Assembly (NCBI RefSeq): GCF_042477335.2
Contig: NC_091255.1
Coordinates: forward strand, 10,270,501 to 10,334,500
Direction of reading: 5' to 3'
Origin: Ovis canadensis
Taxonomy: Eukaryota; Chordata; Mammalia; Artiodactyla; Bovidae
Length of the DNA stretch: 64,000 nt
This document shows, piece after piece, positions 33,758 through 45,388 of the stretch (positions within the stretch are counted from its first letter, which is position 1; each line of letters opens with the position of its first letter). The position numbers and the translations under genes were made by a program. The notes beneath the pieces were generated by a model that was not told the origin of the DNA, did not search any database, and saw only the letters and a program-made list of their open reading frames with translations.

Positions 33758-34384
33758 GAATTTTCTTTCCTCCTTTGCTTTTCACTTCTCTTCTTTTCCA
33801 GCTGTTTGTAGGGCCTCCTCCAAGAACCATTTTGTGTTTTTCCATCTCTTTTTCTTGGAGATCATCTTGATCCCTGTTTCCTATACAATGTCACAAACCT
33901 ACATCCATAGTTCATTAGGCACTCCGTCTATCATGTTTAGTCCCTTAAATCTATTTTTCACTTCCACTGTATAATCATAAGGGATTTGATTTATGTCATA
34001 TCTGAATGTTCTAGTGGTTTCCCCCACTTTCTCCAATTCCAATTTGGTAATAGGAAGTTCATGATCTGAGCCATATTCAGCTCCTGGTCTTGTTTTTGCT
34101 GACTGTATAGAGCTTCTCCATGTTTGACTGCAAATAATATAATCAATCTTATTTCGGTGTTGACTATCTGGTGATGTCCATGTGTTGTTGGAACAGGGTG
34201 TTTGTTATGACCAGTGCGTTCTCTAGGTAAAACTCTATTAGCCTGTGCCTTGAGTCATTCTGTACTCCAAGGTCAAATTTGCCTGTTACTCCACGTATTT
34301 CTTGACTTCCTACTTTTGCATTCCAGTCCCCTATAATGACAAGGACATCTTTTTGGTTGTTAGTTTTGAAAGGTCTTGTAGATC
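33758..34384 (-). mobile_element. BovB endonuclease region (part c of second tandem copy)
   Basis: Resumption of the antisense BovB after the sense insertion. It starts with the duplicated TTTTCTTTCCTCC target (33745-33760 area), then linker and endonuclease down to the GGGACTGGAATGC region (antisense near 34320-34335). It is truncated at about 34384 in the endonuclease. Confidence 0.85.
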
Positions 34385-34387
34385 TAC

Positions 34388-34608
34388 TAGCTCCATAATG
34401 GGGTTAATGGTGACTGTCTGCAAGAGGGCTTATGCCATACACAATTCAGCTGCATTCAGAGCCCCTGTCCCTATGGCAGTCTACTGCTCAACCATACATC
34501 CACCTGAGACACTCTAAGACAATTCTGTCTCAGTCTCTGTGAGTTCCTGGGTCCTGGGGTGCATAAGATTCATTTGAGCGGTCTGAAGTAGGAATGGGGT
34601 TTGATTCT
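34388..34608 (-). repeat. Antisense leader-like module abutting L1 ORF2
   Basis: In reverse complement it shows CACCCCAGGACCCAGGAA, then CACAGAGACTGAGACAGAAT, then GGGACAGGGGCTCTGAATGC. These blocks match in order those at 8865-9010. It ends exactly where a sense L1 ORF2 begins (34609). It may be the inverted 5' end of that L1, or a separate element. Confidence 0.45.
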
Positions 34609-35482
34609 AGATGGGATCATACTTATCAGTAATTACCTTAAATGTAAATGGGTTGAATGCCCCATCCAAAAGGCAGAGACTGGCTGAATGGATACAAAAA
34701 GAAGAACCCTATGCTTTCTGTCTACCAGGGACCCACCTCAAATCATGGGACACATACAGACTGAAGGTGAAGGGCTGGAAAAAGATATTCCACACAAATA
34801 GAGACTAAAAGAAAGCAGGAGTAGCAATACTCATATCACATAAAATAGAGTTTGAAATAATGGAAAGAGACAAAGAAGGACCCAACTTGATGATCAAAAG
34901 ATCAATCCAAGAAGATGTAAAAATTGTAAATATATATGCAACCAGCAGAGGAGCACCTCAGTACTTCAGGCAAATACTAAGAAGTTTGAAAGTGGAAATC
35001 AACAGTAACACAATAATAGTGGGAGACTTTAATACCACACTCACACCTATGGATAGATCAGCCAAACAGAAAAGTAGCATGGAAACACAAGTTTTAAGTT
35101 ATACAATGGACCAGTTAGACCTAACTGGTATATATAAGGCATTTCACCCCAAAACAATGAATTTCACGTTTTTCTCAAGTGCACACAAAATGTACTCCAG
35201 GATAGATCACAAACTGGCCCATCAATCCAGCCTTGGTAAAAAACAACAACAACAACAACAACAACAACAAAACAAAAACAAAAACAAAAACAAAACAAAA
35301 CAGAAAAAAACAAACAAGAAAAATTTTCAAGCATCTTTTCTGATCATAATGCAGTAAAATTAGATGTTGATTACAGAAAAAAAAAACTTATTAGAAATAG
35401 AAACACACGGAGGTTAAACAGCATGCTTCTGAATAACCAACAGATCATGGAAGAAATCAAAAAGGAAATTAAAATATGCATA
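34609..35482 (+). mobile_element. L1 with ORF2 start (part 1)
   Basis: Sense L1 beginning at the ORF2 initiation region. Frame 34611-34808 reads SVITLNVNGLNAPSKRQRLA, the N-terminal endonuclease motif, followed by PGTHLKSWD where the family has a QETH-type motif. Frame 34860-35357 continues the endonuclease (NIYATSRGAPQYFRQILRSL, VGDFNTTLTPMDRS, and RIDHKL near 35200). A TAA near 34807 separates the two frames. A (CAA)n expansion at 35243 disrupts the ORF, and a young L1 cuts it at about 35482. Confidence 0.88.
35243..35310. repeat. (CAA)n and (CAAAA)n expansion inside L1 ORF2
   Basis: About nine CAA units followed by CAAAA/CAAAAA units, encoding a glutamine then asparagine-lysine run in the local frame. 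It replaces a short A-rich ORF2 stretch; replication slippage is the simplest explanation. Confidence 0.92.
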
Positions 35483-36118
35483 GTACCCCAATGTTCATTG
35501 CAGCACTGTTTATAATAGCCAGGACATGGAAACAACCTAGATGTTCATCAGCAGATGAATGAATAAGAAAGCTGTGGTACATATACACAATGGAGTATTA
35601 CTCAGCCATTAAAAAGAATTCATTTGAATCAGTTCTGATGAGATGGATGAAACTGGAGCTGATTATACAGAGTGAAGTAAGCCAGAAAGAAAAACACCAA
35701 TACAGTATACTAACACATATATATGGAATTTAGGAAGATGGCAATGACAACCCTGTATGCAAGACAGGAAAAAAGACACAGATGTGTATAACGGACTTTT
35801 GGACTCAGAGGGAGAGGGAGAGGGTGGGATGACTTGGGAGAATGGCATTCTAACATGTATACTATCATGTAAGAATTGAATCGCCAGCCTATGTCTGACG
35901 CAGGATACAGCATGCTTGTGGCTGGTGCATGGGGATGACCCAGAGAGATGTTATGGGGAGGGAGGTGGGAGGGGGGGTTCATGTTTGGGAACGCATGTAA
36001 GAATTAAATATTTTAAAATTAAAATTAAAAAAATTAAATTAAAATTAAAAAAATTAAATTTAATTTAAAAATTAAAAATTAAAATTAAAAAAAATAAAAA
36101 CAAAACAAAAAAAAAACA
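35483..36118 (+). mobile_element. Young L1 3' end inserted in L1 ORF2
   Basis: Sense L1 of about 520 bp (ORF2 C-terminus TACATATACACAATGGAGTA, then 3' UTR) followed by an unusually long AAATTAAAA-type tail at 36003-36118. The host L1 resumes with ACAAATGAAAATGAAAA. A target duplication is not clear because the right flank is A-rich. Confidence 0.9.
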
Positions 36119-39100
36119 AATGAAAATGAAAAAAACACCACCCCAATCCTATGGGATTCAGTAAAAGCAGTACTAAGAGGAAGGTTCAGAGAAATACATG
36201 CATACCTCAAGAAACAAGAAAAATATCAAATAAATAACTGAAATTTACACCTAAAGCAACTAGATAAAGAGGAAATGAAGAACCCCAAAGTTAGTAGAAG
36301 GAAATATATCATAAAAAACAGTGCAGAAATAAATTAAAAAGAAACAAGGGAAACTATACCAAAAATCAACCAAAATAAAAGCTGGTTCTTTGATAAGATA
36401 AATAAAATAGACATACCATTAGCCACACTCAGCAAGAAATAACAGGAGAAGAAATAAATTTAAAATGAATACAAGTGAAAATGGAGAAATCATAACAGAC
36501 AATGCAGAAACACAAAGGATCATGACAGACTACTATCTCAGCATTAATATGCCAATAAAATGGACAACTTGGGAGAAATGGACAAAGTCTTAGAAAAGTG
36601 TAACCATCCAAAACTGAACCAAGAAGTAGTAGAAAATCTTAACAGACCCATCAAAAGCATGGAAATCAAAGTTATAATCAAAAATCTTCCAACAAACAAA
36701 AGTCCAGGACCAGATGGCTTCACAGTTGAATTGTAAGAAAAATTTAGAGAAGAACTAACAACCCTTTTAATGATATTCTTCCAGAAAATTGCACAGGAAG
36801 ATAAACACCGAAACTCATTCTATGAGGCCATCATCACCCTAATATCAAATCAGACAAAGATGCCAAAAAAAAGAAAAAGAAGAAGAAGAAGAAGAAAAAG
36901 AAAATTACAGGCCAATATCACTGATGAACATAGGCACAAAAATCCTCAACAAAAATATAACAAACAGAATCCAACAACATTTTAAAAAGATCATTCATCA
37001 TGACTAAGTGGGCTTTATCCCAGAGATACAAAGATTCTTCAATATTCCCAAATCAATCAATGTGATATACCACATTAACAAATAGAAAGATAAAAAAAAA
37101 CATGTTTATCTCAATAGATGCAGAGAAAGCCTTTGACAAAATTCAGCACCCGTTTATGATTAAAAAATATAAAATAATAACAGAAAGCAGACCCAGAAGG
37201 AACTTACCTCAACATAATAAATTCATATATGATAAACCCACAGCAAATATTATCCTCAATGGTGAAAACCTGAAAGCATTTCCTCTAAAGTCAGGAACAA
37301 GACAAGGGTACCCACTCTCACCACTACTATTCCTCATAGTTTTGGCAGTCTTAACCACAGCAATCAGAAAAAGAGAAAAGGATTCCAGATTTGAAAAGAA
37401 GAAGTAAAACTCTCACTATTTGCGGATGACATGATTCTCTACATAGAAAACCCTAAAGAGAGCACCTGATAATTACTAGAGCTAATCAATGCATATAGTA
37501 AAGTTGCAGGATATAAAATTAATACACAGAAATCGCTTGCAGTCCTGTACACTAACAATGAGAAAACAGAAAGAGAAATTAAGGAAACTATCATATTCAC
37601 CACTGCAACAAAAAGAATGAAACACTTAGAAATAAATTTACCCAAAGAAACAAAAGACCTATATATATAGAAAACTATAAGACACTGATTAAAGACACCA
37701 AAGATGATGCAAATAGATGGAGAAATATACTATGTTCATGGATCAAAAGAATCAATACAGTGAAAATGAGTATGCTACCAAAAGTGATATATAGATTCAG
37801 TGCAGTCCCTATCAAGCTACCAATGGTATTTTTCACAAAAGTAAAGCAAACAAGTTCATAATTTGCATGGAAACACAAAAAATCCTCACATAGATAAACC
37901 ATTCTTGAGAAAGAAGATGAAACTGGAGAAATCAACCTGGTTGACTTCAGACTATACTACAAAGATAGAGTCATCAAGACAGTATGTTACAGGCACAAAG
38001 ACAGAAATATAGATCAATTGAACAAAGTAGAAAGCCCAGAGATGAATCCACACAACTATGGGCACTTATCTTTGACAAAGGAGGCACAAACATACAATGG
38101 AGAAAAGATAATCTCTTTAACAAGTGGTGCTGGCAAAAGTGGTCAACCATCTATAAAAGAATGAAACTAGAACACTTTCTAACACCATACACAAAAATAA
38201 ACTCAAAATGGATTAAAGATCTAAATGTAAGACCCAAAACTGTACAACTCTTAGAGTAAAATATAAGCAGGATACTCTCTGACATAAATCACAGCAAGAT
38301 CCTCTATGACCCACCGCCCAGAGTAATGGAAATAAAAGCAAAAATAAACAAATGGGACCTAATTAAACTTAAAAACTTTTGCACAATGAAGGAAAGTATA
38401 AGCAAGGTGAAAAGGCAGCTTTCAGAATGGGAGAAAATAATAGCAAATAAAACATCTGACAAATAATTAATCTCCAAAATATGCAAGCAGCTCATGTAGC
38501 TCAATACCAGAAAAATAAAAGACCCAATCAAAAAATGAGCCAAAGAACTAAATAGACATTTCTCCAAAGAAGACATACAGATGGCTAACAAACACATGAA
38601 AAGATGCTCAACATCACTCATTATCAGAGAAATGCAAATCAAAACCACAAGGAGGTAGCATTTCACACCAAACAGAATGGCTGCTCTTCAAAAGTCTACA
38701 ATCGATAAATCCTGGAGAGAGTGTGGAGAAAAGGGAACCCTCTTACACTGTTGGCAGTCGTGAAAACAGCCACTGTGGAGAGCAGTGTGGAGATTCCTTA
38801 AAAAACTGGAAACAGAACTGCCATATGACCCAGCAATCTCACTGCTGGGCATACACACTGAGGAAACCAGAATTCAAAGAGACATGTGAACCCCAATGTT
38901 CATTGCAGAACTGTCTACAATCGGTAGGACATGAAAGAAACCTAGATGTTCATCAGCAGATGAATGGTTAAGAAAGTTGTGGTGCATATACACAATGGAA
39001 TGTTACTCTGCTATTAAAAGGAATGCATTTAAATCAGTTGTAATGAGGTGGATAAAACTGAAACCTATTATACAGAGTGAAATAAGTCAGAAAGAAAAAC

Positions 39101-39508
39101 ATCAGTACAGTACATTAACATGTATGTATGGAATTTAGAAAGATGGTTATAATGGCCCTATGTGCAAGATGACAGAAGAGACACAGATGTAAAATCAGAG
39201 TTTGGGACTCAGTGGAAAAAGGCAAGGGTGGGGTGATTTGAGAAAATAGCACTGAAACATGTATATTACCATATTTAAAATAGATGAACAGTCCAAGTTC
39301 AATGCATGAAATAGGGCACTCAAAGCTGGTGCACTAGAACAACCCAGAGGGATGGGATGGGGAGGGAGGTGGCAGGAGTTTACAGGAAGGGGAGACATAT
39401 GTATACCCATGATTGATTCATGTCAATGAATGGAAAAACCACCACAATATTGTAAAGTAGTTTGTTTTCCATTAAAATAAATTAATTAATTAAAAAAGAA
39501 AAAGAAAA
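36119..39508 (+). mobile_element. L1 ORF2 RT, C-terminus and 3' UTR (part 2)
   Basis: Rest of the L1 starting at 34609. The pre-RT region is at 36160-37000. The RT frame 37102-37407 has [17 protein letters not shown] (motif A), [14 protein letters not shown] (motif B), and motif C as TTTGCGGATGACATG (FADDM) near 37420 after a frame break. C-terminal pieces are at 37984-38259 and 38723-38971. The 3' UTR ends in AATTAATTAATTAAAAAAGA near 39480-39500. Excluding the inserted L1, the element is about 4.3 kb with the whole of ORF2 but no ORF1. Numerous stops; dead. Confidence 0.88.
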
Positions 39509-39509
39509 T

Positions 39510-40475
39510 GTACTGTATCTGGGAATCAAATTAGGCCCTAACCTCAAATTATCTACTCAAATGTGTCTTCTCTTGCACATTGCTCCCTGAATACTGCAAG
39601 ATAATTCCGCCTAGATATATATGTTCAGTACCACTTGAGCTCCCAATCTGAAATAAAAATCAAGATATATTTTAAGGCAGATTAATTTTCTCTGTTGAAA
39701 TTCTATATCTTGTGTTCAAAGTTGTTAAATGAGTAACACCACAAATACAATGATTGGATATAACATATGTAATATGTTGATTATAAATCATGGCATAAAG
39801 GACCAATATATGTAATAAATTAAAAAAAAATAGAGAAGGGGATTTACACCTTTGTTAACTGGTTTCAGACTCATATTTAAGCATCTGTGATTTTTTTTAT
39901 GGTTTTCTGTCTCAGCATTAAATTCCATTCTTCCTGTGTTTTTAACCACCACTTGATGTGCGTGAAGTGAGTATGGCGGAAAATTCAGAAAAATCAAGCA
40001 TTTAGAATCCTATATAGAATGAAGGAAAATAAAAATTCAGTAGGCTGAACAACAACAACAAAATCTAGTCCTGCATCAGCCTACTTTCAATAACAAAATC
40101 CATTTCATTAATTAAATTTAATCTAACTCTAGCCCAATCATACATGAAACTCCTTTTTCAGGGCTCAATTTTCACAAACTTCCACAAATTTCTATATCCA
40201 TATTAGTTTGCCCCTATTCTTCCGCCCCAAATCAACCAACTTTAGAATAAATCTAACACTCTTTTTCTTTGTCAAAAATGCACGTTCATTCCTCGTGCCT
40301 TCATTATATCAAAATACGTCTGTTATTGTTTTAGTAGATTTAATTACATGTATTATAATTTTAACCCCTAAAAATCGCAATCTCTAGCATACACCATGAA
40401 GTAAGCAATTGTAAACTCTGTTATGCCACTAGATCTGATTGGACTTATGAACATACTCTATAACTTCTATTTGAA
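39510..40475. other. No recognised feature
   Basis: AT-rich sequence between L1 and a SINE. The part 40040-40400 is rather C-rich on the + strand (CAATCATACATGAAACTCC) and not clearly any family I know. No coding frame supported. Confidence 0.4.
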
Positions 40476-40477
40476 AT

Positions 40478-40700
40478 GACCTAGGTGTTCAGATGCTAGT
40501 GGTAAAGAACCTGTCTGCCAATGAAATTAGATGTAATGGACTCAGGTTAAATCCCTGGGATGGGATGATACCCTGGAGGAGGGCCTGGCAATCCTCTCCA
40601 GCAATCTTGCCTGGAAAATCCCATGGACAGAGAAGCCTGGTGGGTTACATACAGTCCATAGTGTTGCAAAGAGTCAGACATGACTAAGCAGACACAGATG
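40478..40700 (+). mobile_element. Bov-tA SINE
   Basis: Sense tRNA-derived SINE: head with GCTAGTGGTAAAGAACCTGT, box B-like CAGGTTAAATCCCTGGGATG, then CTTGCCTGGAAAATCCCATG and GCAAAGAGTCAGACATGACT. A BovB follows after about 30 bases. Confidence 0.9.
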
Positions 40701-40729
40701 TTCAATGAATTCTCATCATTTAGATTCAC

Positions 40730-42155
40730 AAAGGTCAGTTTTCATTCCAATTCCAAAGAAAGGCATGCCAACGAATGCTCAAACTATTCCACAATTGCAC
40801 TCATCTCACATGCTAGTAAAGTAATGCTCAAAATTCTCCAAGCCAGACTTCAGCAATATGTGAACCGTGAACTTCCTGATGTTCAAGCTGGTTTTAGAAA
40901 AGGGAGAGGAACCAGAGATCAAATTGCCAAAATCCACTGGATCATGGAAAAAGCAAGAGAGTTCCAGAAAAACATCTATTTCTGCTCTATTGACTATGCC
41001 AAAGCTTTTCACTGTGTGGAACACAATAAACTGTGGAAAATTCTGAAAGAGATGGGAATACCAGACCACCTGACCTGCTTCTTGAGAAATCTGTATGCAG
41101 GTCAGGAAGCAACAGTTAGAACTGGACATGAAACAACAGACTGGTTCCAAATATGAAAAGGAGTATGTCAAGGCTGTATATTGTCACCCTGCTTATTTAA
41201 CTTATATGCAGAGTACATCATGAGAAACGCTGGACTGGAAGAAACACAAGCTGGAATCAGATTGCCAGGAGAAATATCAGTAACCTCAGATATGCAGATG
41301 ATACTACCCTTATGGCAGAAAATAAAGAGGAGCTAAAAAGCCTCTTGATGAAAGTGAAAGAGGAGAGCAAAAAAGTTGGCTTAAAGCTCAACATTCAGAA
41401 AACGAAGATCATGGCATCCGATCCCATCACCTCATGGGAAATAGATGGGAAAACAGTGGAAACCATGTCAGACTTTATTGTTGTTGTTTTTTTTTTTTTT
41501 TTGGGGGGGGTGTGTGGCTCCAAAATCACTGCAGATTTTAAATTAAAAGACTGCAGCCATGAAATTAAAAGATGCTTAATTAAAAGATGCTTAATGGCAT
41601 GCGTCTTTTAAGAGACACTTACTCCTTGGAAGAAAAGTTATGATCAACTTAGACAGCATATTCAAAAGCAAAGACATTACTTTGGCGACTAAGGTCCGTC
41701 TAGTCAAGGCTATGGTTTTTCCTGTGGTCATGTATGGATGTGAGAGTTGGACTGTGAAGAAGACTGAGTGCCGAAGAATTGATGCTTTTGAACTGTGGTG
41801 TTGGAGAAGACTCTTGAGAGTCCCTTGGACTGCAAGGAGATCCAACCAGTCCATCGTGAAGGAGATCAACCCTGGGATTTCTTCGGAAGGAATGATGCTA
41901 AAGCTGAAACTCCAGTACTTTGGCTACCTCATGCGAAGAGTTGACTCATTGGAAAAAAACTCTGATGCTGGGAGGGATTGGGGGCAGGAGGAAAAGGGGA
42001 CGACCGAGGATGAGATGGCTGGATGGCATCACTGACTCGATGAACGTGAGTCTGGGTGAACTCTGGGAGATGGTGATGGACAGGGAGGCCTGGCATGCTG
42101 CAATTCATGGGGTCACAAAGAGCTGGACACGACTGTGCGACTGAACTGAACTGAG
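40730..42155 (+). mobile_element. 5'-truncated BovB, sense
   Basis: Begins in the N-terminal RT (AAAGGTCAGTTTTCATTCC) and ends with CTGTGCGACTGAACTGAACT. RT frame 40680-41156 includes GFRKGRGTRDQIA and SIDYAKAFHCVEH and is stopped by GGA to TGA in TTCCAAATATGAAAAGG near 41149. Further frames are 41312-41611 (MAENKEELKSLLMKVKEES) and 41640-42035 ([20 protein letters not shown]). Between 41480 and 41610 there is a local rearrangement with a T/G run and repeated AATTAAAAGATGCTTAA. Confidence 0.92.
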
Positions 42156-42339
42156 CAAAATTTGTTACCAAAAATCCCAGAAAGTGTTTTAAATAGACAT
42201 ATCAAAAACACAGTTATTCTCAAAAGAGTTCACTTGAAAACTCATATGTCATTTACCTTTATTTTATAGCTTTTGAAAATCAGACCATGTTCTTTTGTGT
42301 GGTTTAGTTTGTTTTATTTGTTGACAATTGCCATCATTA

Positions 42340-43722
42340 ACAGTTAAATGCCAGCAAATACGGAAAACTCAGCAATGGCCACATGACTGGAAAAGGTCAG
42401 TTTTCATTCCAGTCCCAAAGAAAGACAATGCCAAAGAATGCTCAAACTACCACATAATTGCAATCATCTCACACACTAGTAAAGTAAGGCTCAAAATTTT
42501 CCAAACCAGGCTTCAACAGTACATGAACCACAAACTTCCACATGTTCAAGCTGGATTTTGAAAAGGCAGAGGAACCAAAGATCAAATTGCCAACATCCAC
42601 TGGATTATCAAAAAACCAAGTGAGTTCCACAAAAAATCCCATCTACTTCTGCTTTATTGACTACACAAAAGCCTTTGACTGTGTGGATCACAACAAACTG
42701 TGGAAAATTCTTCAAGAGTTGGGGATACCAGACCACCAGACCTGCCTCTTGATAAATCTACATGCAGGTGAGGAAGCAACAGTTAGAAGTGGACATGGAA
42801 CAACAGACTGGTTCCAAATAAGGACAGGATTACATCAAGGCTGTATATTGTCACCCTGCTTCTGTAACTTATATGAAGAGTACATCATGAGAAATGCTGG
42901 GCTGGATGAAGTACAAACTGGAATCAAGATTTCTGGGAGAAATATCAATAATCTCAGATATGCAGATGACACCACCCTTATGGCAGAAAATGAAGAACTA
43001 AAGAACCTGTTGATGAAAGTGAAAGAACAGAGTGAAAAAGTTTTCTTAAAACCCAACGTTCAGAAAACTAAGGTCATGGCATCTGGTTCCATCACTTCTG
43101 GGCAAAATGATGGGGAAACAGTGGAAACAGTGACAGAATTTATTTTGGGGGGGATTCAAAAGCACTGCAGATAGTGCCTGCAGCCCTGAAATTAAAAGAC
43201 ACGTGATCCTTGCAGCAAAATCTATGAACAACCTAGACAGAATTTTAAAAAGCAGAGACATTACTTAGCCAACAATAGTCCATCTGGTCAAAACTAGTTT
43301 CTCCAGTAGTCATATATGGATGTTAAAGTTGGACTGTAAAGAAAGTTTAGCACCAAAGAATTTATACTTTAGAATCGTGGTGTTGGAGAAGACTCTTGAG
43401 AGTCTCTTGGACTGCAAGGAGGTCCAACCAGTCCATCCTAAAGGAAATCGGTCCTGAATATTCATTGGAAGGACTAAAGCTAGGAACTGATTCATTTCGC
43501 CACCTGATGGGAAGAACTGACTCTTTTGAAAAGGCCTTGATGCTGGGAAAGATTGAAGGCAGAAGAAGAAGGGGATGACAGAGAATGAGATGGTTGGATG
43601 GCATCACTGACTTAATGGACATGATTTTCAGTAAACTCTAGGAGTTGGTGATGGACAAGGAGGCCTGATGTGCTGCAGTCCATGAGGTTGCAAAGTATCA
43701 GACAGGACTTAGCAAATGAACA
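42340..43722 (+). mobile_element. 5'-truncated BovB, sense, older copy
   Basis: Starts at GCCAGCAAATACGGAAAACT in the RT N-terminus and ends with a degraded tail (AGGACTTAGCAAATGAACAAC). Frame 42542-43174 (210 aa) holds RT with FIDYTKAFDCVDHNKLWKIL, RTGLHQGCILSPC and YADDTTLMAENEELKNLLMK, so motifs A, B and C are all present in one frame. The flanking fingers and C-terminal domain are in other frames. Non-functional. Confidence 0.9.
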
Positions 43723-43854
43723 ACAAAAAACCTAGGTACAATAAAATATGTCTTCGTTAAATTATCCATAAAGTTTAATCTATGCTTAATATCAGGTATT
43801 TACTTAATGATAAGAATTTCCTAGGTCACAGGAACATGAAATTTCTTTTGACTA

Positions 43855-43910
43855 GTATCTATCTATCTATCTATCTATATACATATATATGTATATATAT
43901 ACATATATAA
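43855..43910. repeat. (TATC)n plus (TA/CA)n microsatellite
   Basis: About six ATCT units followed by alternating TA with AC/GT interruptions. Confidence 0.95.
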
Positions 43911-44199
43911 GTTTGTATTTGTAAGTTTAAAACTCCTCTGTTTTTCTCAGTCTCATGGACTTTACAAGATCAGACAAGTTCCTGAGAGTCCACATAGAAC
44001 ATTGAAATTTTAAAGGCATGTGTAGGGAAATGCAAGTTCTTCATAGAAAACATGCTTCTTCTAATTGCATATGTTAAAACAAGCACTATAGCCATTGTCA
44101 GTGATTTAAAAACAATAGTAGCAAAGAACAGCAATAAACACTCATATTCACATGCCTCATTTCCAGAGAAACATGAATCAACATTCAAATTACTAAGAG

Positions 44200-44424
44200 C
44201 ATTTGTACATGTGTGTTTGTCATCAATCCGCCTCTTTGCTATCTGTGGACTTTACCGTGCCAGGCTCCTTCGTCTATGGGATTCTCCAGATAAGAACACT
44301 AGAGGGTACGTGTTTTTGTGCCCTCCTCTGGGGATCTTCCTGGTCCAGGGATTGAACCCGCATCTCTTATGTTTCCTGCACTAGCAGATGCGTTCTTTAC
44401 CACTAGCACCACCTGGAAAGCCCA
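44200..44424 (-). mobile_element. Bov-tA SINE, antisense
   Basis: Reverse complement shows the head GGGCTTTCCAGGTGGTGCTA, a box B-like ATGCGGGTTCAATCCCTGGA and the GGAGAATCCCATAGACGAAG part. The 3' end is diverged. Confidence 0.88.
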
Positions 44425-44429
44425 TTAAT

Positions 44430-44914
44430 GAATGTCATAACTAGAAAAAGAAAACAGGATTTAGACTCAGGTTCCAAGACGTTCACACACACACACCAAA
44501 ATTCTCATTTTGATATAATAGCAGAGCTATTGATTTCAGAGAGTCAAGAGGTCAAACAGTATTACGAAAAAAGTAATTTTTTTGTTTTTTTCATTTATGG
44601 GAGTTGAAGATCTTCCAGTTTTGCAAATATACCCTATCAGGATTAGAAGATGGAACAAAGCTCTGATAAACTAGTATTCAAGTTTGGTATTGTTAAATAT
44701 TAAGCAAGTAAACAAACCAATGCAATGCAAATTTGCCTTTCAGTACCACAGTTTCTTATCCCCAGAAAGGGAGATTCCCAACTAGTGCTCCATAAGGCAG
44801 GACAAAGCCAAAAATGAAGCTTGAATCCAAAGTGGAGACTCCAATCAGTGCCCCATGAGAGCTGGGGCAGATGACTAAGCTTTTGTTCAAAAAGAGAAAT
44901 CCTAACCAATATTC
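44430..44914. other. No recognised feature
   Basis: Contains a short CA run near 44484 and a T-rich run near 44577. No gene or named repeat could be supported. The minus-strand 69-codon frame at 44700-44909 shows no domain. Confidence 0.4.
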
Positions 44915-45388
44915 AGAAAGCCTTCTTCAGCGATCAATACAAAGAAATAGAGGAAAAGAACAGAATGGGAAAGACTGGAGATTTCTTCAAGAAAATTAGA
45001 GATACCAAGGGAACATTTCATCCAAAGATGGGCTCGATAAAGGACAGAAATGGTATGGACTTAATAGAAGCAGAAGATATTAAGAAGAGATGGCAAGAAT
45101 ACACAGAAGAACTGTACAAAAGGGATCTTCACCACCTGGATAATCACGATGGTGTGATCACTCATCTAGAGCCAGACATTCCGGAATGTGAAGTCAAGTG
45201 GGCCTTAGAAAGCATCACTACAAACAAAGCTAGGGGAGGTGATGGAATTCCAGTAGAGCTATTTTAAATCCTGAAAGATAATGCTGTGAAAGTGCTGCAC
45301 TCAATATGCCAGCAAATTTGGAAAACTCAGCAGTGGCCACAGGACTGGAAAAGGTCACTTTTCATTCCAATTCCAAAGAAAGGCAATG
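44915..45388 (+). mobile_element. BovB, sense (part a)
   Basis: 5'-truncated at the linker (AGAAAGCCTTCTTCAGCGAT). Frame 44965-45267 (100 aa) is linker sequence ending at a CAA-to-TAA change in GAGCTATTTTAAATCCTG. Interrupted at 45388 by an L1; the 15-base target CAAAGAAAGGCAATG is at 45374-45388. Confidence 0.93.

Noticed and set aside
40040-40400. Possible nuclear copy of mitochondrial DNA (C-rich, G-poor + strand)
   Set aside because: Composition alone suggested it. I could not recognise any mitochondrial gene or tRNA in it.
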